From: Caballeronia udeis
Lineage (GTDB): Bacteria; Pseudomonadota; Gammaproteobacteria; Burkholderiales; Burkholderiaceae
Direction of reading: 5' to 3'
DNA: 64,000 nucleotides
NCBI RefSeq assembly: GCF_001544555.2
Contig: NZ_FCOK02000019.1
Coordinates: forward strand, 62,001 to 126,000
Under the pieces are notes generated by a model, which had not been told where the DNA came from, ran no database searches, and worked only from the letters and a program-made list of their open reading frames with translations. How positions within the stretch are numbered: the stretch's first letter is position 1; each line of letters begins with the position of its first letter. The position numbers and the translations under genes were made by a program. Shown here one piece after another: positions 1-7,639 of this stretch.

Positions 1-99
1 CGTACCGTGCGCAGCCTCGCGCTTGCATGGATCCTCACATTGCCGGTTTCGATCGCACTCGCTGCGGGCTTGTTCTGGGTGTTCCGCGGGCTCTTCTAA
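1..99 (+). CDS. C-terminal end of a PiT-family inorganic phosphate transporter (partial)
   Basis: Frame 1 is open from the window edge and stops with TAA at 97-99, giving 32 residues. The sequence is a basic residue pair followed by a hydrophobic helix (AWILTLPVSIALAAGLFWVF) and a short RGLF tail. That pattern, with a final helix beginning AW-LTLP and ending near the C-terminus, is typical of low-affinity PitA/PiT phosphate permeases of the inner membrane. Most of the gene lies outside the window, so the call rests on this last helix alone. Two hairpins follow and close the transcript. Confidence 0.6.
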   Translation, partial: RTVRSLALAWILTLPVSIALAAGLFWVFRGLF

Positions 100-167
100 G
101 CGAGTCCTGAACAGCACTATGGGCGGGCTTTGCCAAACGCGGTTATAAGCCCGTTGCACGTCAGCAC

Positions 168-193
168 GTGAGCGGTTTTTTCAAACCGCTCAC
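168..193. other. 11-bp perfect inverted repeat downstream of the phosphate permease
   Basis: An 11-bp arm (168-178) is repeated inverted at 183-193 with a 4-nt loop. No T-run follows on either strand, so it is a strong hairpin but not a clear intrinsic terminator by itself. It lies 70 bp after the permease stop and just before the terminator at 210-241. The rest of 100-434 holds no gene I can support. Confidence 0.45.
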
Positions 194-209
194 GCACTCG
201 CAGAATTTA

Positions 210-241
210 CCGACTGGTGAGCTGACCCAGTCGGCTTTTTG
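210..241 (+). terminator. Rho-independent terminator
   Basis: An 8-bp GC-rich stem (CCGACTGG at 210-217, CCAGTCGG at 227-234) encloses a 9-nt loop and is followed directly by C and five T. It probably ends transcription of the phosphate permease whose stop codon is at 99. Confidence 0.7.
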
Positions 242-434
242 TTATTCCCTCGGCCACCTTCCCCGCCCCACATGCTTTGCCGCGATAGGCACAGCGCTTG
301 CTAAACGAAAGCGGTAATCGCGAGGGTATTGGCACTGCGGACATGAAAGGAAGCAAACGCCGATACTCACGCCGCACCGCACGCGGCATCGCCATTCACT
401 CGTCAGCAGACTTTAATAAATCAGGGGGACTGAA

Positions 435-590
435 ATGATCGGAACAATCTTGCTTGTCGTGTTGATCCTGCTGCTACTCGGCGCTTTTCCTTCATGGCCG
501 CACAGCCGTAGCTGGGGGTATGGCCCAAGCGGGATCCTGGGCGTGGTGGTAATCATTGTGATCGTGCTGGTGCTCATGGGGCGACTGTAG
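435..590 (+). CDS. DUF3309 family small membrane protein (51 aa)
   Basis: The ORF is ATG 435 to TAG 588-590, preceded by AGGGGG at 423-428. The 51 residues form two hydrophobic stretches: an N-terminal one rich in Leu/Val (about residues 3-16) and a C-terminal Val/Ile-rich one (about 35-48). They are joined by a short loop containing WPHS, SWGYGPSG and aromatic residues. This WPxSxxWGYxPSG signature and the length match the DUF3309 family of uncharacterised proteobacterial membrane peptides. Function is unknown. It appears monocistronic, with its own terminator at 619-660. Confidence 0.8.
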   Translation: MIGTILLVVLILLLLGAFPSWPHSRSWGYGPSGILGVVVIIVIVLVLMGRL

Positions 591-618
591 AGTCATAAGT
601 CGATCAGGGGTACGTCAG

Positions 619-660
619 CCGCCTGCCGGAAGGAGAGCATCCCTTGTGGCAGGCGGTTTT
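619..660 (+). terminator. Rho-independent terminator after the DUF3309 gene
   Basis: A 9-bp stem, CCGCCTGCC at 619-627 and GGCAGGCGG at 648-656, has a 20-nt loop and is followed by TTTT. It lies 29 bp after the DUF3309 stop codon and upstream of the next gene's ribosome binding site. Confidence 0.7.
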
Positions 661-712
661 CATTGGCTGCTGGCAGCTCACCAATATCCGCTAATCAAGG
701 AGTACGCATTTC

Positions 713-1501
713 ATGGATCTCCACCTGGAAGGCAAACTCGCGCTCGTCTCGGGATCGACCAAAGGCATTGGTCTTGCCATTGCCACCGGACTGGCGCGTG
801 AAGGTGCGCGCGTGATCGTGAACGGGCGCAAGCAGGCATCCGTCGATGAGGCCCTTGCGAAGGTTCGCACCGACGTGCCCGGCGCGAACGTGGAAGGCTT
901 CGCCGGCGATCTCTCTGACGCCAGCCAGATTGACGCGCTGGTTGCGCGCTATCCGGCCGTCGATGTACTGGTGAATAACCTCGGCATCTTCGATCTAAAG
1001 CCGTTCGAGGAAATTCCGGACGACGAATGGCTGCGTTTCTTCAATACCAACGTGATGTCGGGCGTGCGGCTGACACGCGCGTATCTGCCGAAGATGAAAG
1101 CGAAGAACCGGGGCCGCGTGGTGTTCATCAGCAGCGAGAGCGGTATCCAGATTCCCGTCGAGATGATTCACTACGGCGTGACGAAGACGGCGCAACTGGG
1201 GTTGTCGCGCGGACTTGCTGAACACTGCGCGGGCACGGGCGTGACGGTGAACGCGGTATTGCCTGGGCCGACGCATTCCGACGGTCTCGACGAAATGGCC
1301 GCGAAGGGCCTGGGCGGCAAGTCGTTCGCGGAGTTCGAGAAAGGCTTCTTCGAAACGGCGCGGCCGAGTTCGCTGCTCAAGCGTTTTGCCACGACGGAAG
1401 AAGTGGCAAATATGGTGGTGTATGTGTGCTCGGAAGCGGCGTCGGCCACGAATGGCGCTGCGCTGCGAGTGGACGGTGGGGTCGTGCGGGCGGCTTTCTA
1501 G
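713..1501 (+). CDS. SDR family NAD(P)-dependent oxidoreductase
   Basis: This 262-aa protein is a classical short-chain dehydrogenase/reductase. The Rossmann nucleotide-binding motif is at residues 13-21 (GSTKGIGLA), the NNLG element (NNAG type) follows at about 88-91, and the catalytic Ser (ISSES) precedes the YGVTK active-site Tyr/Lys pair. The C-terminus ends with the usual (R)VDGG. The start is supported by AAGGAG (697-702) ahead of ATG 713. The substrate cannot be read from the sequence. The gene stands alone between a terminator and a convergent small gene. It is soluble, with no signal peptide. Confidence 0.9.
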   Translation: MDLHLEGKLALVSGSTKGIGLAIATGLAREGARVIVNGRKQASVDEALAKVRTDVPGANVEGFAGDLSDASQIDALVARYPAVDVLVNNLGIFDLKPFEEIPDDEWLRFFNTNVMSGVRLTRAYLPKMKAKNRGRVVFISSESGIQIPVEMIHYGVTKTAQLGLSRGLAEHCAGTGVTVNAVLPGPTHSDGLDEMAAKGLGGKSFAEFEKGFFETARPSSLLKRFATTEEVANMVVYVCSEAASATNGAALRVDGGVVRAAF

Positions 1502-1548
1502 AATGATGGCCGCTGTGCAGGCAATATCAACGCACTAGACTCGCGGAA

Positions 1549-1911
1549 TCACACGCGCAAGACACGTCCGTCCGGTCCGATCAGCGGTGGCAGGCGCGGC
1601 GTTGAGTCCGTCCCTCTGGGCGCCGTTTTCGCGTGTCCCGGATTCGCCGGAGCAGGCGTGAGCGCCGGTGGCGCGATGTTGGTTTTATCGGCGACCTGCT
1701 TGACGGCCGGGCCGCTCTTGCGCTTTTTCTTTACCTGCGCAGACTGCACACCGCGCGGTTTCACCTTCGATTTATGCATCTGCGCTTCGGGCGGATTCCA
1801 GACTTCGACGTATCGCTCTGCCGCCGCAGCCGCAAACGAGCTCAAACCCATGAATCCGGCCAGAACCGCCAGCACGATGTTCGAAGAGAGTGTGGATAAA
1901 ACAGGTCTCAC
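1549..1911 (-). CDS. Hypothetical secreted or periplasmic basic protein (120 aa)
   Basis: I do not recognise this family. Reading from GTG 1911, a GGAG box lies 8 nt upstream. The N-terminus then looks like a signal peptide (VLAVLAGFMGLSSFAAAAA, roughly residues 11-29), followed by ERYVEVWNPPEA, a Lys-rich stretch with KKKRK, and a Pro/Ala-rich tail ending PPLIGPDGRVLRV. The frame stays open further upstream, but the signal peptide and ribosome site favour GTG 1911. It begins 19 nt after the stop of the 73-aa gene, so the two probably form an operon. A LexA-type box lies upstream of that operon. Confidence 0.55.
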   Translation of the reverse strand: MRPVLSTLSSNIVLAVLAGFMGLSSFAAAAAERYVEVWNPPEAQMHKSKVKPRGVQSAQVKKKRKSGPAVKQVADKTNIAPPALTPAPANPGHAKTAPRGTDSTPRLPPLIGPDGRVLRV

Positions 1912-1930
1912 AGCAAGTGCTCCAGATTGT

Positions 1931-2152
1931 TCAGTGCCCACCAGCGCGCGAAAGTATAGCGTCCAGTGAACGCTGCGATGTGTCGAGTTCAAGCAGCGCG
2001 CTATCCAGCCGTTGCAGCGCCAACGCGACTGTGCGGCCGTCCGCGTCCAGTTCCGGTTCGTGGCGCGTGGCGTCAAATGCGGCCGAAACCGCGCGGGTGG
2101 CCTGCACGTAACGCGCGAGCGCGGCCGCTTCAGCAGAAGAATGACTGTTCAT
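1931..2152 (-). CDS. Hypothetical protein, first gene of a possible SOS operon (73 aa)
   Basis: The ORF is ATG 2152 to TGA 1931. The 73 residues are mostly predicted helix (SSAEAAALARYVQATRAV, then alternating Leu/Asp segments) with no Cys, signal peptide or membrane segment. I recognise no family. Its start codon is only 28 bp from a perfect CTGT-N8-ACAG palindrome (2180-2195), which suggests control by LexA. A second small gene follows 19 nt downstream. Codon use matches neighbouring genes. It could be non-coding, but the spacing and the box argue for a real gene. Confidence 0.45.
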   Translation of the reverse strand: MNSHSSAEAAALARYVQATRAVSAAFDATRHEPELDADGRTVALALQRLDSALLELDTSQRSLDAILSRAGGH

Positions 2153-2179
2153 GTTTCGTGTCCATGCAAAAGCACTCAC

Positions 2180-2195
2180 CTGTATGAATATACAG
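2180..2195. promoter_or_regulatory. Putative LexA (SOS) box
   Basis: The 16-mer CTGTATGAATATACAG matches the CTGT-N8-ACAG consensus used by LexA in gamma- and betaproteobacteria. A TATATT hexamer lies inside the box on the reverse strand and could act as the -10 element, so bound LexA would block the promoter. The nearest start codon is reverse ATG 2152 (28 bp away). The forward gene at 2363 is 168 bp away. Identification is by sequence match only. Confidence 0.6.
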
Positions 2196-2362
2196 TAATG
2201 CCACGCGACGGAAAAGCATTCGTGCGGCAATGTCCAGTGTGCACGTAAACCCGTCTGGTTTTAAGTTGCACTTAATTGTCTGAGGGCACATTACAAACGC
2301 GAGCTTTTATCGCCGCCGCCAATGGCGGCTTTTAGTCAGGGCTTTCACCGCGAGGACACGTC

Positions 2363-2635
2363 ATGGCCGCCAGCGCATCGTTTCAGAACATCAAGTCCAC
2401 GATGAAAACCGAACACGCCCTGCCACTGCATGAATGCCGGCTATCCGAGGCAGTGGAAAGACCGTGGGGCAAACCGTATCGAATGGTTGAATGGGCGCGC
2501 AAAAGCGATCCATGCAGTCAATTGAGCGTCGTGCCGGCAGAGTTCACTACATCCGAGATTGCGGAAGTATTGCGCGCTCACGTGTCGGGACGTCGTTACG
2601 GCCCTACGGATTCCGACGCGACCGTGCAGGAATGA
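2363..2635 (+). CDS. Hypothetical protein (90 aa)
   Basis: The ORF is ATG 2363 to TGA, with GAGG (2352-2355) upstream. The 90 residues are hydrophilic, with no signal peptide or membrane segment. The middle carries PWGKPYRMVEWARKSDPCSQ, and the C-terminal half has a short TSEIAEVLRAHV helix. I do not recognise the family. Met14 is an alternative start. It lies between the LexA-boxed gene pair and the toxin-antitoxin locus and appears to be its own unit. Confidence 0.5.
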   Translation: MAASASFQNIKSTMKTEHALPLHECRLSEAVERPWGKPYRMVEWARKSDPCSQLSVVPAEFTTSEIAEVLRAHVSGRRYGPTDSDATVQE

Positions 2636-2738
2636 CGCTTCCCGGAGCGAATTAAATACCGGCCGCGGCAGTTTTCAACTCCGCCCCCAAGCAGGCACAG
2701 ACGCAAGCACGGACACATCGCCGAGTCTCGATTAAAAC

Positions 2739-2767
2739 TTGATATAGTCCACAAATGGACTAATATA
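2739..2767 (+). promoter_or_regulatory. Promoter and palindromic operator of the toxin-antitoxin operon
   Basis: TTGATA (2739-2744) resembles a -35 box and TAATAT (2761-2766) a -10 box with 16-nt spacing. The spacer is almost entirely a perfect 7-bp inverted repeat, TAGTCCA (2745-2751) and TGGACTA (2756-2762), separated by CAAA. An operator placed inside the promoter fits autoregulation by the antitoxin. If this promoter is real, transcription starts near 2773 and the upstream ATG at 2767 would not be on the message. Confidence 0.55.
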
Positions 2768-2796
2768 TGAATCAAGTTCTTAACGAGACTTTTCGT

Positions 2797-3219
2797 ATGT
2801 CACGTGTTCAACGCGTCCCGCGCTCCATCCCTACGCCACAGCCTTCCATCGCTGACATGTCCGCGGCGGGCTTGCGGGCGTTTTTCAATATCGCGCGCGA
2901 CTGGGCGCTGTCAGCCGATGAGCAGATCATCCTGCTCGGTTCCCCCGGGCGGTCCACGTTCTTCAAGTGGAAAGCCACGCCGCAAACAGCGCGTCTCGGG
3001 CGAGACACGCTCGAGCGGCTTTCACTGATTCTCGGCATTTACAAGGCGTTGCAGATCCTGTTGCCGCAAGCCGAAGCCGCGGATGGCTGGATCAAACGCA
3101 CGAATACCGCGCCGCCATTTGGCGGACGGCGCGCGCTTGACCGCATGCTCGCGGGCAACGTGAGCGATCTCGTGGCGGTTCGCCAATATCTTGATGCGAT
3201 GCGAGGCGGTTGGGCGTGA
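2797..3219 (+). CDS. Xre/MbcA/ParS-type antitoxin of a RES-domain toxin-antitoxin pair
   Basis: This 140-aa protein is the antitoxin of a type II module. The N-terminal half is a compact helix-turn-helix (residues about 15-75). The C-terminal segment, with GGRRALDRMLAGNVSDLVAV and then RQYLDAMRGG, is the DUF2384 (MbcA/ParS/Xre) toxin-binding domain. An in-frame ATG at 2767 gives a 150-aa version. I prefer ATG 2797 because the promoter overlaps 2767 and an AACGAG box precedes 2797. The stop codon overlaps the toxin start by 4 bp, so translation is coupled. Confidence 0.85.
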   Translation: MSRVQRVPRSIPTPQPSIADMSAAGLRAFFNIARDWALSADEQIILLGSPGRSTFFKWKATPQTARLGRDTLERLSLILGIYKALQILLPQAEAADGWIKRTNTAPPFGGRRALDRMLAGNVSDLVAVRQYLDAMRGGWA

Positions 3220-3953
3220 GCGATCTATCCAATCTGCCGCAAGCTGAAAACGACTGGCACGCCGACTGGCCACACGCCGCCCTCAATTGGTCGCCGGCTT
3301 ACCGGGTGATTCCCACGCGTTTTCCCGCCGTCAATCTGTTCGACCGGGTTGCGTCGCCCCAGGATTTCGATGCTCTTTACGCGCTCGAGGCCATGACAAA
3401 TGACCGCTTGCGCACGGAAGTGGGTGACCTGGATCTGGTGCCGGTCGCCGAGCGTCAGTTCGGCGCCGGTTACGGGCCGATCATGGCAGCCTTCACCCAT
3501 CTGAACCCGAACGGCAGCCGTTTCTCCGATGGCAGCTACGGCGTGTTTTATTGCGCGCGCGACCGGCGCACCGCGATTGAGGAAACGCGGTATCACTCGG
3601 CGCTGTTTCTGGCGGACACCAAACAAGCGCCGCTGCGTCAGCAGATGCGGCTCTACACGGTGGTGGCGCAAGGTGATGTCGTCGATCTATGCAAGGGTCG
3701 GCTGGAACAAGCCGCGCTCGATCCGGCGATTCTTTCACCATCCAGTTACGTCGCGGGCCAAGCGTTGGGGCGGGCTGCGCGGGAAGCGGGCGCACCGGGG
3801 ATCGCGTATCCGTCGGTGCGGGATGACGGCGGCGAATGCCTCGCCGCTTTCCGCACCACCCTGTTGCGCGATTGCCATCACGCCGCGTATCTGGAATACG
3901 AGTGGAATGGCGAGGCGGTGACCAACGTCTTCGAGATGAGCAAGGTCGGCTAG
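3216..3953 (+). CDS. RES-domain toxin (NAD+-degrading family)
   Basis: This 245-aa protein carries a RES domain, named after its conserved Arg, Glu and Ser: Arg in GSRFSDGSYGVFY, Glu in AIEETRYH, and Ser in YPSVRDDGGECLAAF. Characterised family members deplete NAD+ by phosphorolysis or hydrolysis and arrest growth, with neutralisation by the Xre/MbcA partner just upstream. GTG 3216 overlaps the antitoxin TGA (GTGA) and has GAGG at 3203-3206 with good spacing. TTG 3210 is a weaker alternative. All three signature residues are present, so the toxin looks intact. Confidence 0.85.
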   Translation: MSDLSNLPQAENDWHADWPHAALNWSPAYRVIPTRFPAVNLFDRVASPQDFDALYALEAMTNDRLRTEVGDLDLVPVAERQFGAGYGPIMAAFTHLNPNGSRFSDGSYGVFYCARDRRTAIEETRYHSALFLADTKQAPLRQQMRLYTVVAQGDVVDLCKGRLEQAALDPAILSPSSYVAGQALGRAAREAGAPGIAYPSVRDDGGECLAAFRTTLLRDCHHAAYLEYEWNGEAVTNVFEMSKVG

Positions 3954-3958
3954 CCACA

Positions 3959-5275
3959 CTAGCCGATAGCCACCGCCGTCGCTGACCGCACGCGCGCGAT
4001 CCTCTTGGTCGCGGGGCGTGCGGCTGTCGATGCTGCTGTCGATGCGTTTTTCGCTGCAGCGCCCTTCGATACCGCCGCCAGCGCCTCCATCCCGACGTCC
4101 TCCGACGAGTTCTTGAGCGCCGCCGTTTTCGCCTTTTGACTGGACCTGGCGAGCAACCGGGCGAGCCGAGGATCGGCCCCGTTCGCTTGTCCCTTACGGC
4201 TGCGCGCTGCTTCCCGAGCGCGGCGCTTCGCGTCTTTCTGCAGAAAAATGGCAAGCATCGCTTCGTCGGACTTCAGGCCGGAGCGGCGCGACGACGGCAT
4301 TGCATCGGCGAGTTCACCCGCCTCGAACGCTTCGATCACCGCTGGATGGACATAGCATTTGCGGCACACGGCAGGCGTGTTGCGCAATATCTTCGATACT
4401 TCCTTGATCGTGCCGACCACATGCTTGCGCGCTTCCGTCACGGTTTCCCACGCCAGCTTGCGCAGCGCAGCCAGCGCGAACACGCTGCCAGCCCAGGTCC
4501 GGTAGTCCTTCGCGGTGAAGTCGGCGCCGGTGATGTCGTGGAGGTAGTCGTTGATATCCGAGGAATTGATGCTGTGGCGTTCGCCGTTTGCATCGAGGTA
4601 CTGGAACAGGTCGTGACCGGGCAGGTCCATGCAGCGCTTCACGATCCTGGCAACGCGCGGGTCGCTCACCGAGACATCGTGTTCAATCCCGCTTTTGCCG
4701 CGGAACTGAAAACGCAGCGTGCCGGATTTGACGCTCAGGTGTTTCTTGCGCAGGGTGGTGAGTCCGTACGATTTATTGTCGCGCGCGTATTCTTCGCTGC
4801 CAACGCGAATCAGCGTGGTGTCCAGAAGCCTGACCACGGTGGCCAGGACCTTGTCGCGAGGCATGCCTTCAAGTTCGAGGTCGCGGGCAACGCGTGCGCG
4901 TAATTTCGGCAATACAGCGCTGAACGCCAGCATCCGTTCATATTTGGTCGCGTCGCGGGTTTCGCGCCAGTGCGGGTGATATCGATATTGCTTGCGGCCA
5001 CGGGCATCGCGGCCGGTGGCTTGCAGGTGGCCACGTGAGTCAGGGCAGATCCAGACGTTGGTGTAAGCGGGCGGAATGGCGAGTGCGTTGATGCGCTTGA
5101 CGTCGGCGTCATCGCAGAGAGGATTGCCCTGGGTGTTGAAATAGACGAAGGCGCCGTTTTTCCACTCGCGCGTGTAGCCGGGGCGGGAGTCATCGACGTA
5201 GCGAAGACCTGGCGGCAGGTCTTCGGGGCAGCCCTTGATATCGCTCTGCGGTTGTTGGTCCTGGGATGCTGTCAC
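3959..5275 (-). CDS. DNA topoisomerase IB
   Basis: This 438-aa enzyme belongs to the poxvirus-like bacterial type IB topoisomerases, which relax supercoils through a 3'-phosphotyrosyl intermediate. The N-terminal part has the GLRYVDDSRPGYTR start, the middle has the RVGSEEYARDNKSYGLTTLR catalytic core, and the C-terminal region carries NTPAVCRKCYVHPAV, where Tyr308 is the expected nucleophile. A Lys/Ala-rich tail of about 90 residues follows. The start is chosen at GTG 5275 with GAGG 7 nt upstream. The frame is open further upstream (ATG 5329), but that lies over the end of the preceding phosphatase gene region. It is likely co-transcribed with the phosphatase. Confidence 0.88.
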   Translation of the reverse strand: MTASQDQQPQSDIKGCPEDLPPGLRYVDDSRPGYTREWKNGAFVYFNTQGNPLCDDADVKRINALAIPPAYTNVWICPDSRGHLQATGRDARGRKQYRYHPHWRETRDATKYERMLAFSAVLPKLRARVARDLELEGMPRDKVLATVVRLLDTTLIRVGSEEYARDNKSYGLTTLRKKHLSVKSGTLRFQFRGKSGIEHDVSVSDPRVARIVKRCMDLPGHDLFQYLDANGERHSINSSDINDYLHDITGADFTAKDYRTWAGSVFALAALRKLAWETVTEARKHVVGTIKEVSKILRNTPAVCRKCYVHPAVIEAFEAGELADAMPSSRRSGLKSDEAMLAIFLQKDAKRRAREAARSRKGQANGADPRLARLLARSSQKAKTAALKNSSEDVGMEALAAVSKGAAAKNASTAASTAARPATKRIARVRSATAVAIG

Positions 5276-5331
5276 TGCGCGCCTCGCTTGAGATCTCGCT
5301 CGATTCGAGGGGATCCCAGCAAAGCCCATTC

Positions 5332-6069
5332 CTACGGCAATGCCAACTCCCGCGCGCCCTCGGCACTTGCCCAACCCTGCTTGACCGACCAGCGCCGCTC
5401 CGTGCCGGCCTCGACAATGGTGAGCCGCCCGTCGTCGGTATAAGCGCCCGTGTCGATAAAAATCTGCGACCCGATCTGCTTGATCGCCTTCATGGGCGTG
5501 TGGCCGCAATAAGTGGGCGATAACCCCCGCTGCCACGCAGCCTTCCCCGTCCCGAGCGCAAGCGACCTGCCCCACAACATCTGCTGGCGGACATCGTCGG
5601 GGAAATACGCCACTTCCAGATCGGCGTCGCTGCCGAAAAACTCCGCGTGCAGCACGTTGAACCGCGTCGGACCATCGCCGACAATTCGCACCAACGGAAC
5701 ACTCGCCAGCTTCGCGGCGATTGCCTTCAGTTGTTCATCGGGCAGGTTCGCCGCCCACGCCCCGCCAATCGAGTACCACATGTGGCGTTGCATCTTGCCT
5801 GCAGCAACCGCGCACAGCGCATCTTCGTGATTGCCAAGCACGGGGTAAAACCACGGTTTATCGAGCAGATCAATTGCTGCCAGCGAATCGCTGCCGCGAT
5901 CGACCAGATCACCCACGGAGAAAAGGCGATCACGCGAACCATCGAAAGCAATTTCGCTAAGCAGATAACGCAGCGCGTCGACACAGCCGTGCAAATCGCC
6001 AACCACGAGGTCACGGCCAACTTTGTTCGCCGGATGCCAGCAAACGACGGGGGAAGTAGAAGCAGTCAT
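5332..6069 (-). CDS. Metallophosphoesterase (PrpA/ApaH-like serine/threonine phosphatase)
   Basis: This 245-aa protein has the full calcineurin-like metal-binding series in order: GDLHG (residues 24-28), GDLVDRG (52-58), GNHE (about 79-82), then a His-containing AEFF segment (LHAEFF) and CGHTPM near residue 190. These mark a binuclear-metal phosphatase of the PPP type. Substrate could be phosphoproteins, as in PrpA/PrpB, or diadenosine tetraphosphate, as in ApaH. The sequence does not decide. It is cytoplasmic, with no signal peptide, and lies just upstream of the topoisomerase IB gene on the same strand. Confidence 0.85.
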   Translation of the reverse strand: MTASTSPVVCWHPANKVGRDLVVGDLHGCVDALRYLLSEIAFDGSRDRLFSVGDLVDRGSDSLAAIDLLDKPWFYPVLGNHEDALCAVAAGKMQRHMWYSIGGAWAANLPDEQLKAIAAKLASVPLVRIVGDGPTRFNVLHAEFFGSDADLEVAYFPDDVRQQMLWGRSLALGTGKAAWQRGLSPTYCGHTPMKAIKQIGSQIFIDTGAYTDDGRLTIVEAGTERRWSVKQGWASAEGARELALP

Positions 6070-6180
6070 GGCAGCAATCTTAATCTTACGAAACGCACAG
6101 TTATGCGCGCCAACTCGCTTTCCAACAGATTATCCACCCACATTCTGGAACGGCCACTGCCGATGCGCAACACGATCAGC

Positions 6181-6207
6181 CTGGCACGGCAATAATTGCC
6201 GTGCCAG
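6181..6207. terminator. Strong hairpin after the sugar dehydrogenase operon
   Basis: CTGGCACGGCAA (6181-6192) and TTGCCGTGCCAG (6196-6207) form a perfect 12-bp stem with a 3-nt TAA loop. It lies 27 bp past the cytochrome stop codon (reverse strand), so it probably protects or terminates that transcript, although no T-run follows. A partial third copy of one arm (CCGTGCCAG) is directly adjacent at 6208-6216. Confidence 0.5.
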
Positions 6208-6233
6208 CCGTGCCAGGCTCGATCACACTGTAT

Positions 6234-7616
6234 TTATTGCGGTGTTGAGCGGAGTTTGGCGACCTGATCGGCGGAGGTCGTCGACTGCGGATTGCCAAAC
6301 GTCTTCGTCACATAATTGCTGATGGCGGCAATCTGCTCATCACTGAGTTCATTCGCGAACGCGGGCATGAACACATTGGCGTCCTTCGTCTGACGGCTCA
6401 CGCCGTGCAGCATGACCATGGTCAGGTTATTAGCTGCCGATGCCCCGACCACGCTGTTATGAATCAGCGACGGATACGCGCCCGGCGCATTGCCGCCTCG
6501 CCCCTCGCCCGTCCAGCTATGACACGTTGCACAGTTGGCGATAAACAATTGCGCGCCATTCACGCCGCTGATCGCCGTGCCACGCATCGCGGTGATGTCG
6601 GCATTGGTGGGCTTGCCGAAGGAATCGCGCGGACGGATGTCGCCGCCGCTCTGCGCCGGCACTGAACGCAGGTACACCACCATTGAACGCAAATCCTCAG
6701 GCGTCATGTATTGCGTGCTGTTCTGCACCACATCCGCCATCGGGCCGGCCGCATTCGCCCGGCCATGGGCCACCCCGGTCGCGAGATATTGCGTCAGCTG
6801 CTCGTCAGTCCATCCGCCAATGCCCGCGTTCTTGTCCGGCGTGATGTTGAACGCGTGCCAGCCGGATAGTTCGGCGCCGCTGAAGCGCTCGCTGGTCTTC
6901 AGGCCCTGTGTCAGGTTGCGCGGCGTATGGCATTCCTCGCAATGCGCCAGCCCCCCAACCAGATAAGCACCGCGATTCCATTCCGCACTCTGCTGCGGGT
7001 CGGGCACAAAGCGGCCTTCCTTGAAATTGAACATGTTCCAGAACACCATCAGCCAGCGCTGGTTGAACGGAAACGACAGCTCGTTGCGCGGCGGTGTGTA
7101 GCGGATCGGCGTAAGCGTATTCAGATAAGCACGGATCGCGAGCACGTCAGAGTCCGTGACCTTCGTGTATTCGGCGTAGGGGAAAGCCGGATACAAACGC
7201 TCACCGCCCTTGCCAATACCCTCATGCATCGCGCGCAGGAAGTCGGCGTCGCTCCAGCGGCCAATGCCGGTATCCGGATCGCTGGTGATATTCGGCGTAT
7301 AGATGGTCCCGAACGGCGTGCTGATCGGCAGACCGCCCGCGAACGGACGGCCTTTGTCGGCGGTATGGCACGCCACGCAGTCGCCCGCGCGCGCAAGGTA
7401 TTCGCCCCGCTTGATCAGCTCCGCGCCGGCCAGCGTGTCGCGCTGCACGACCATGGGCTCAGTCGCGGCAGTCTGCGCGTGCGCCGACTGAACCAGCGTG
7501 TTGAAACTCACGCCCGTCATGGCGAGCGCAAGAGCGGCGAGCGCGCCGCCCAGGCGCTTGTCAAGCTTGTTAAGTTTCTTAAGGGTCTTCGCGTCGTGAG
7601 GTTTGGGGTTCTTCAT
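6234..7616 (-). CDS. Triheme cytochrome c subunit of a membrane FAD-dependent sugar/alcohol dehydrogenase
   Basis: This 460-aa protein starts at ATG 7616 and has a basic N-terminus and a signal-like hydrophobic segment (about residues 24-47, ending SAHAQ). Three heme c sites follow: CVACH (80-84), CEECH (226-230) and CATCH (362-366). The layout matches the cytochrome subunit of gluconate, fructose, sorbitol and FAD-glucose dehydrogenases, which pass electrons from the periplasmic flavoprotein to quinone. It begins 23 bp after the GMC flavoprotein gene. The frame is open far upstream, but that extension is a shadow of the flavoprotein gene. Confidence 0.9.
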   Translation of the reverse strand: MKNPKPHDAKTLKKLNKLDKRLGGALAALALAMTGVSFNTLVQSAHAQTAATEPMVVQRDTLAGAELIKRGEYLARAGDCVACHTADKGRPFAGGLPISTPFGTIYTPNITSDPDTGIGRWSDADFLRAMHEGIGKGGERLYPAFPYAEYTKVTDSDVLAIRAYLNTLTPIRYTPPRNELSFPFNQRWLMVFWNMFNFKEGRFVPDPQQSAEWNRGAYLVGGLAHCEECHTPRNLTQGLKTSERFSGAELSGWHAFNITPDKNAGIGGWTDEQLTQYLATGVAHGRANAAGPMADVVQNSTQYMTPEDLRSMVVYLRSVPAQSGGDIRPRDSFGKPTNADITAMRGTAISGVNGAQLFIANCATCHSWTGEGRGGNAPGAYPSLIHNSVVGASAANNLTMVMLHGVSRQTKDANVFMPAFANELSDEQIAAISNYVTKTFGNPQSTTSADQVAKLRSTPQ

Positions 7617-7639
7617 CGTGGATCTCCGTCGGCGCGCAA

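Noticed and set aside
207-395. Reverse 62-codon frame after the phosphate permease
   Set aside because: It runs through the terminator region, has no ribosome site and no recognisable family.
6181-6207. TGGCAC near TTGC as a sigma-54 promoter
   Set aside because: GG and GC are 13 nt apart rather than 10. The match results from the palindrome.
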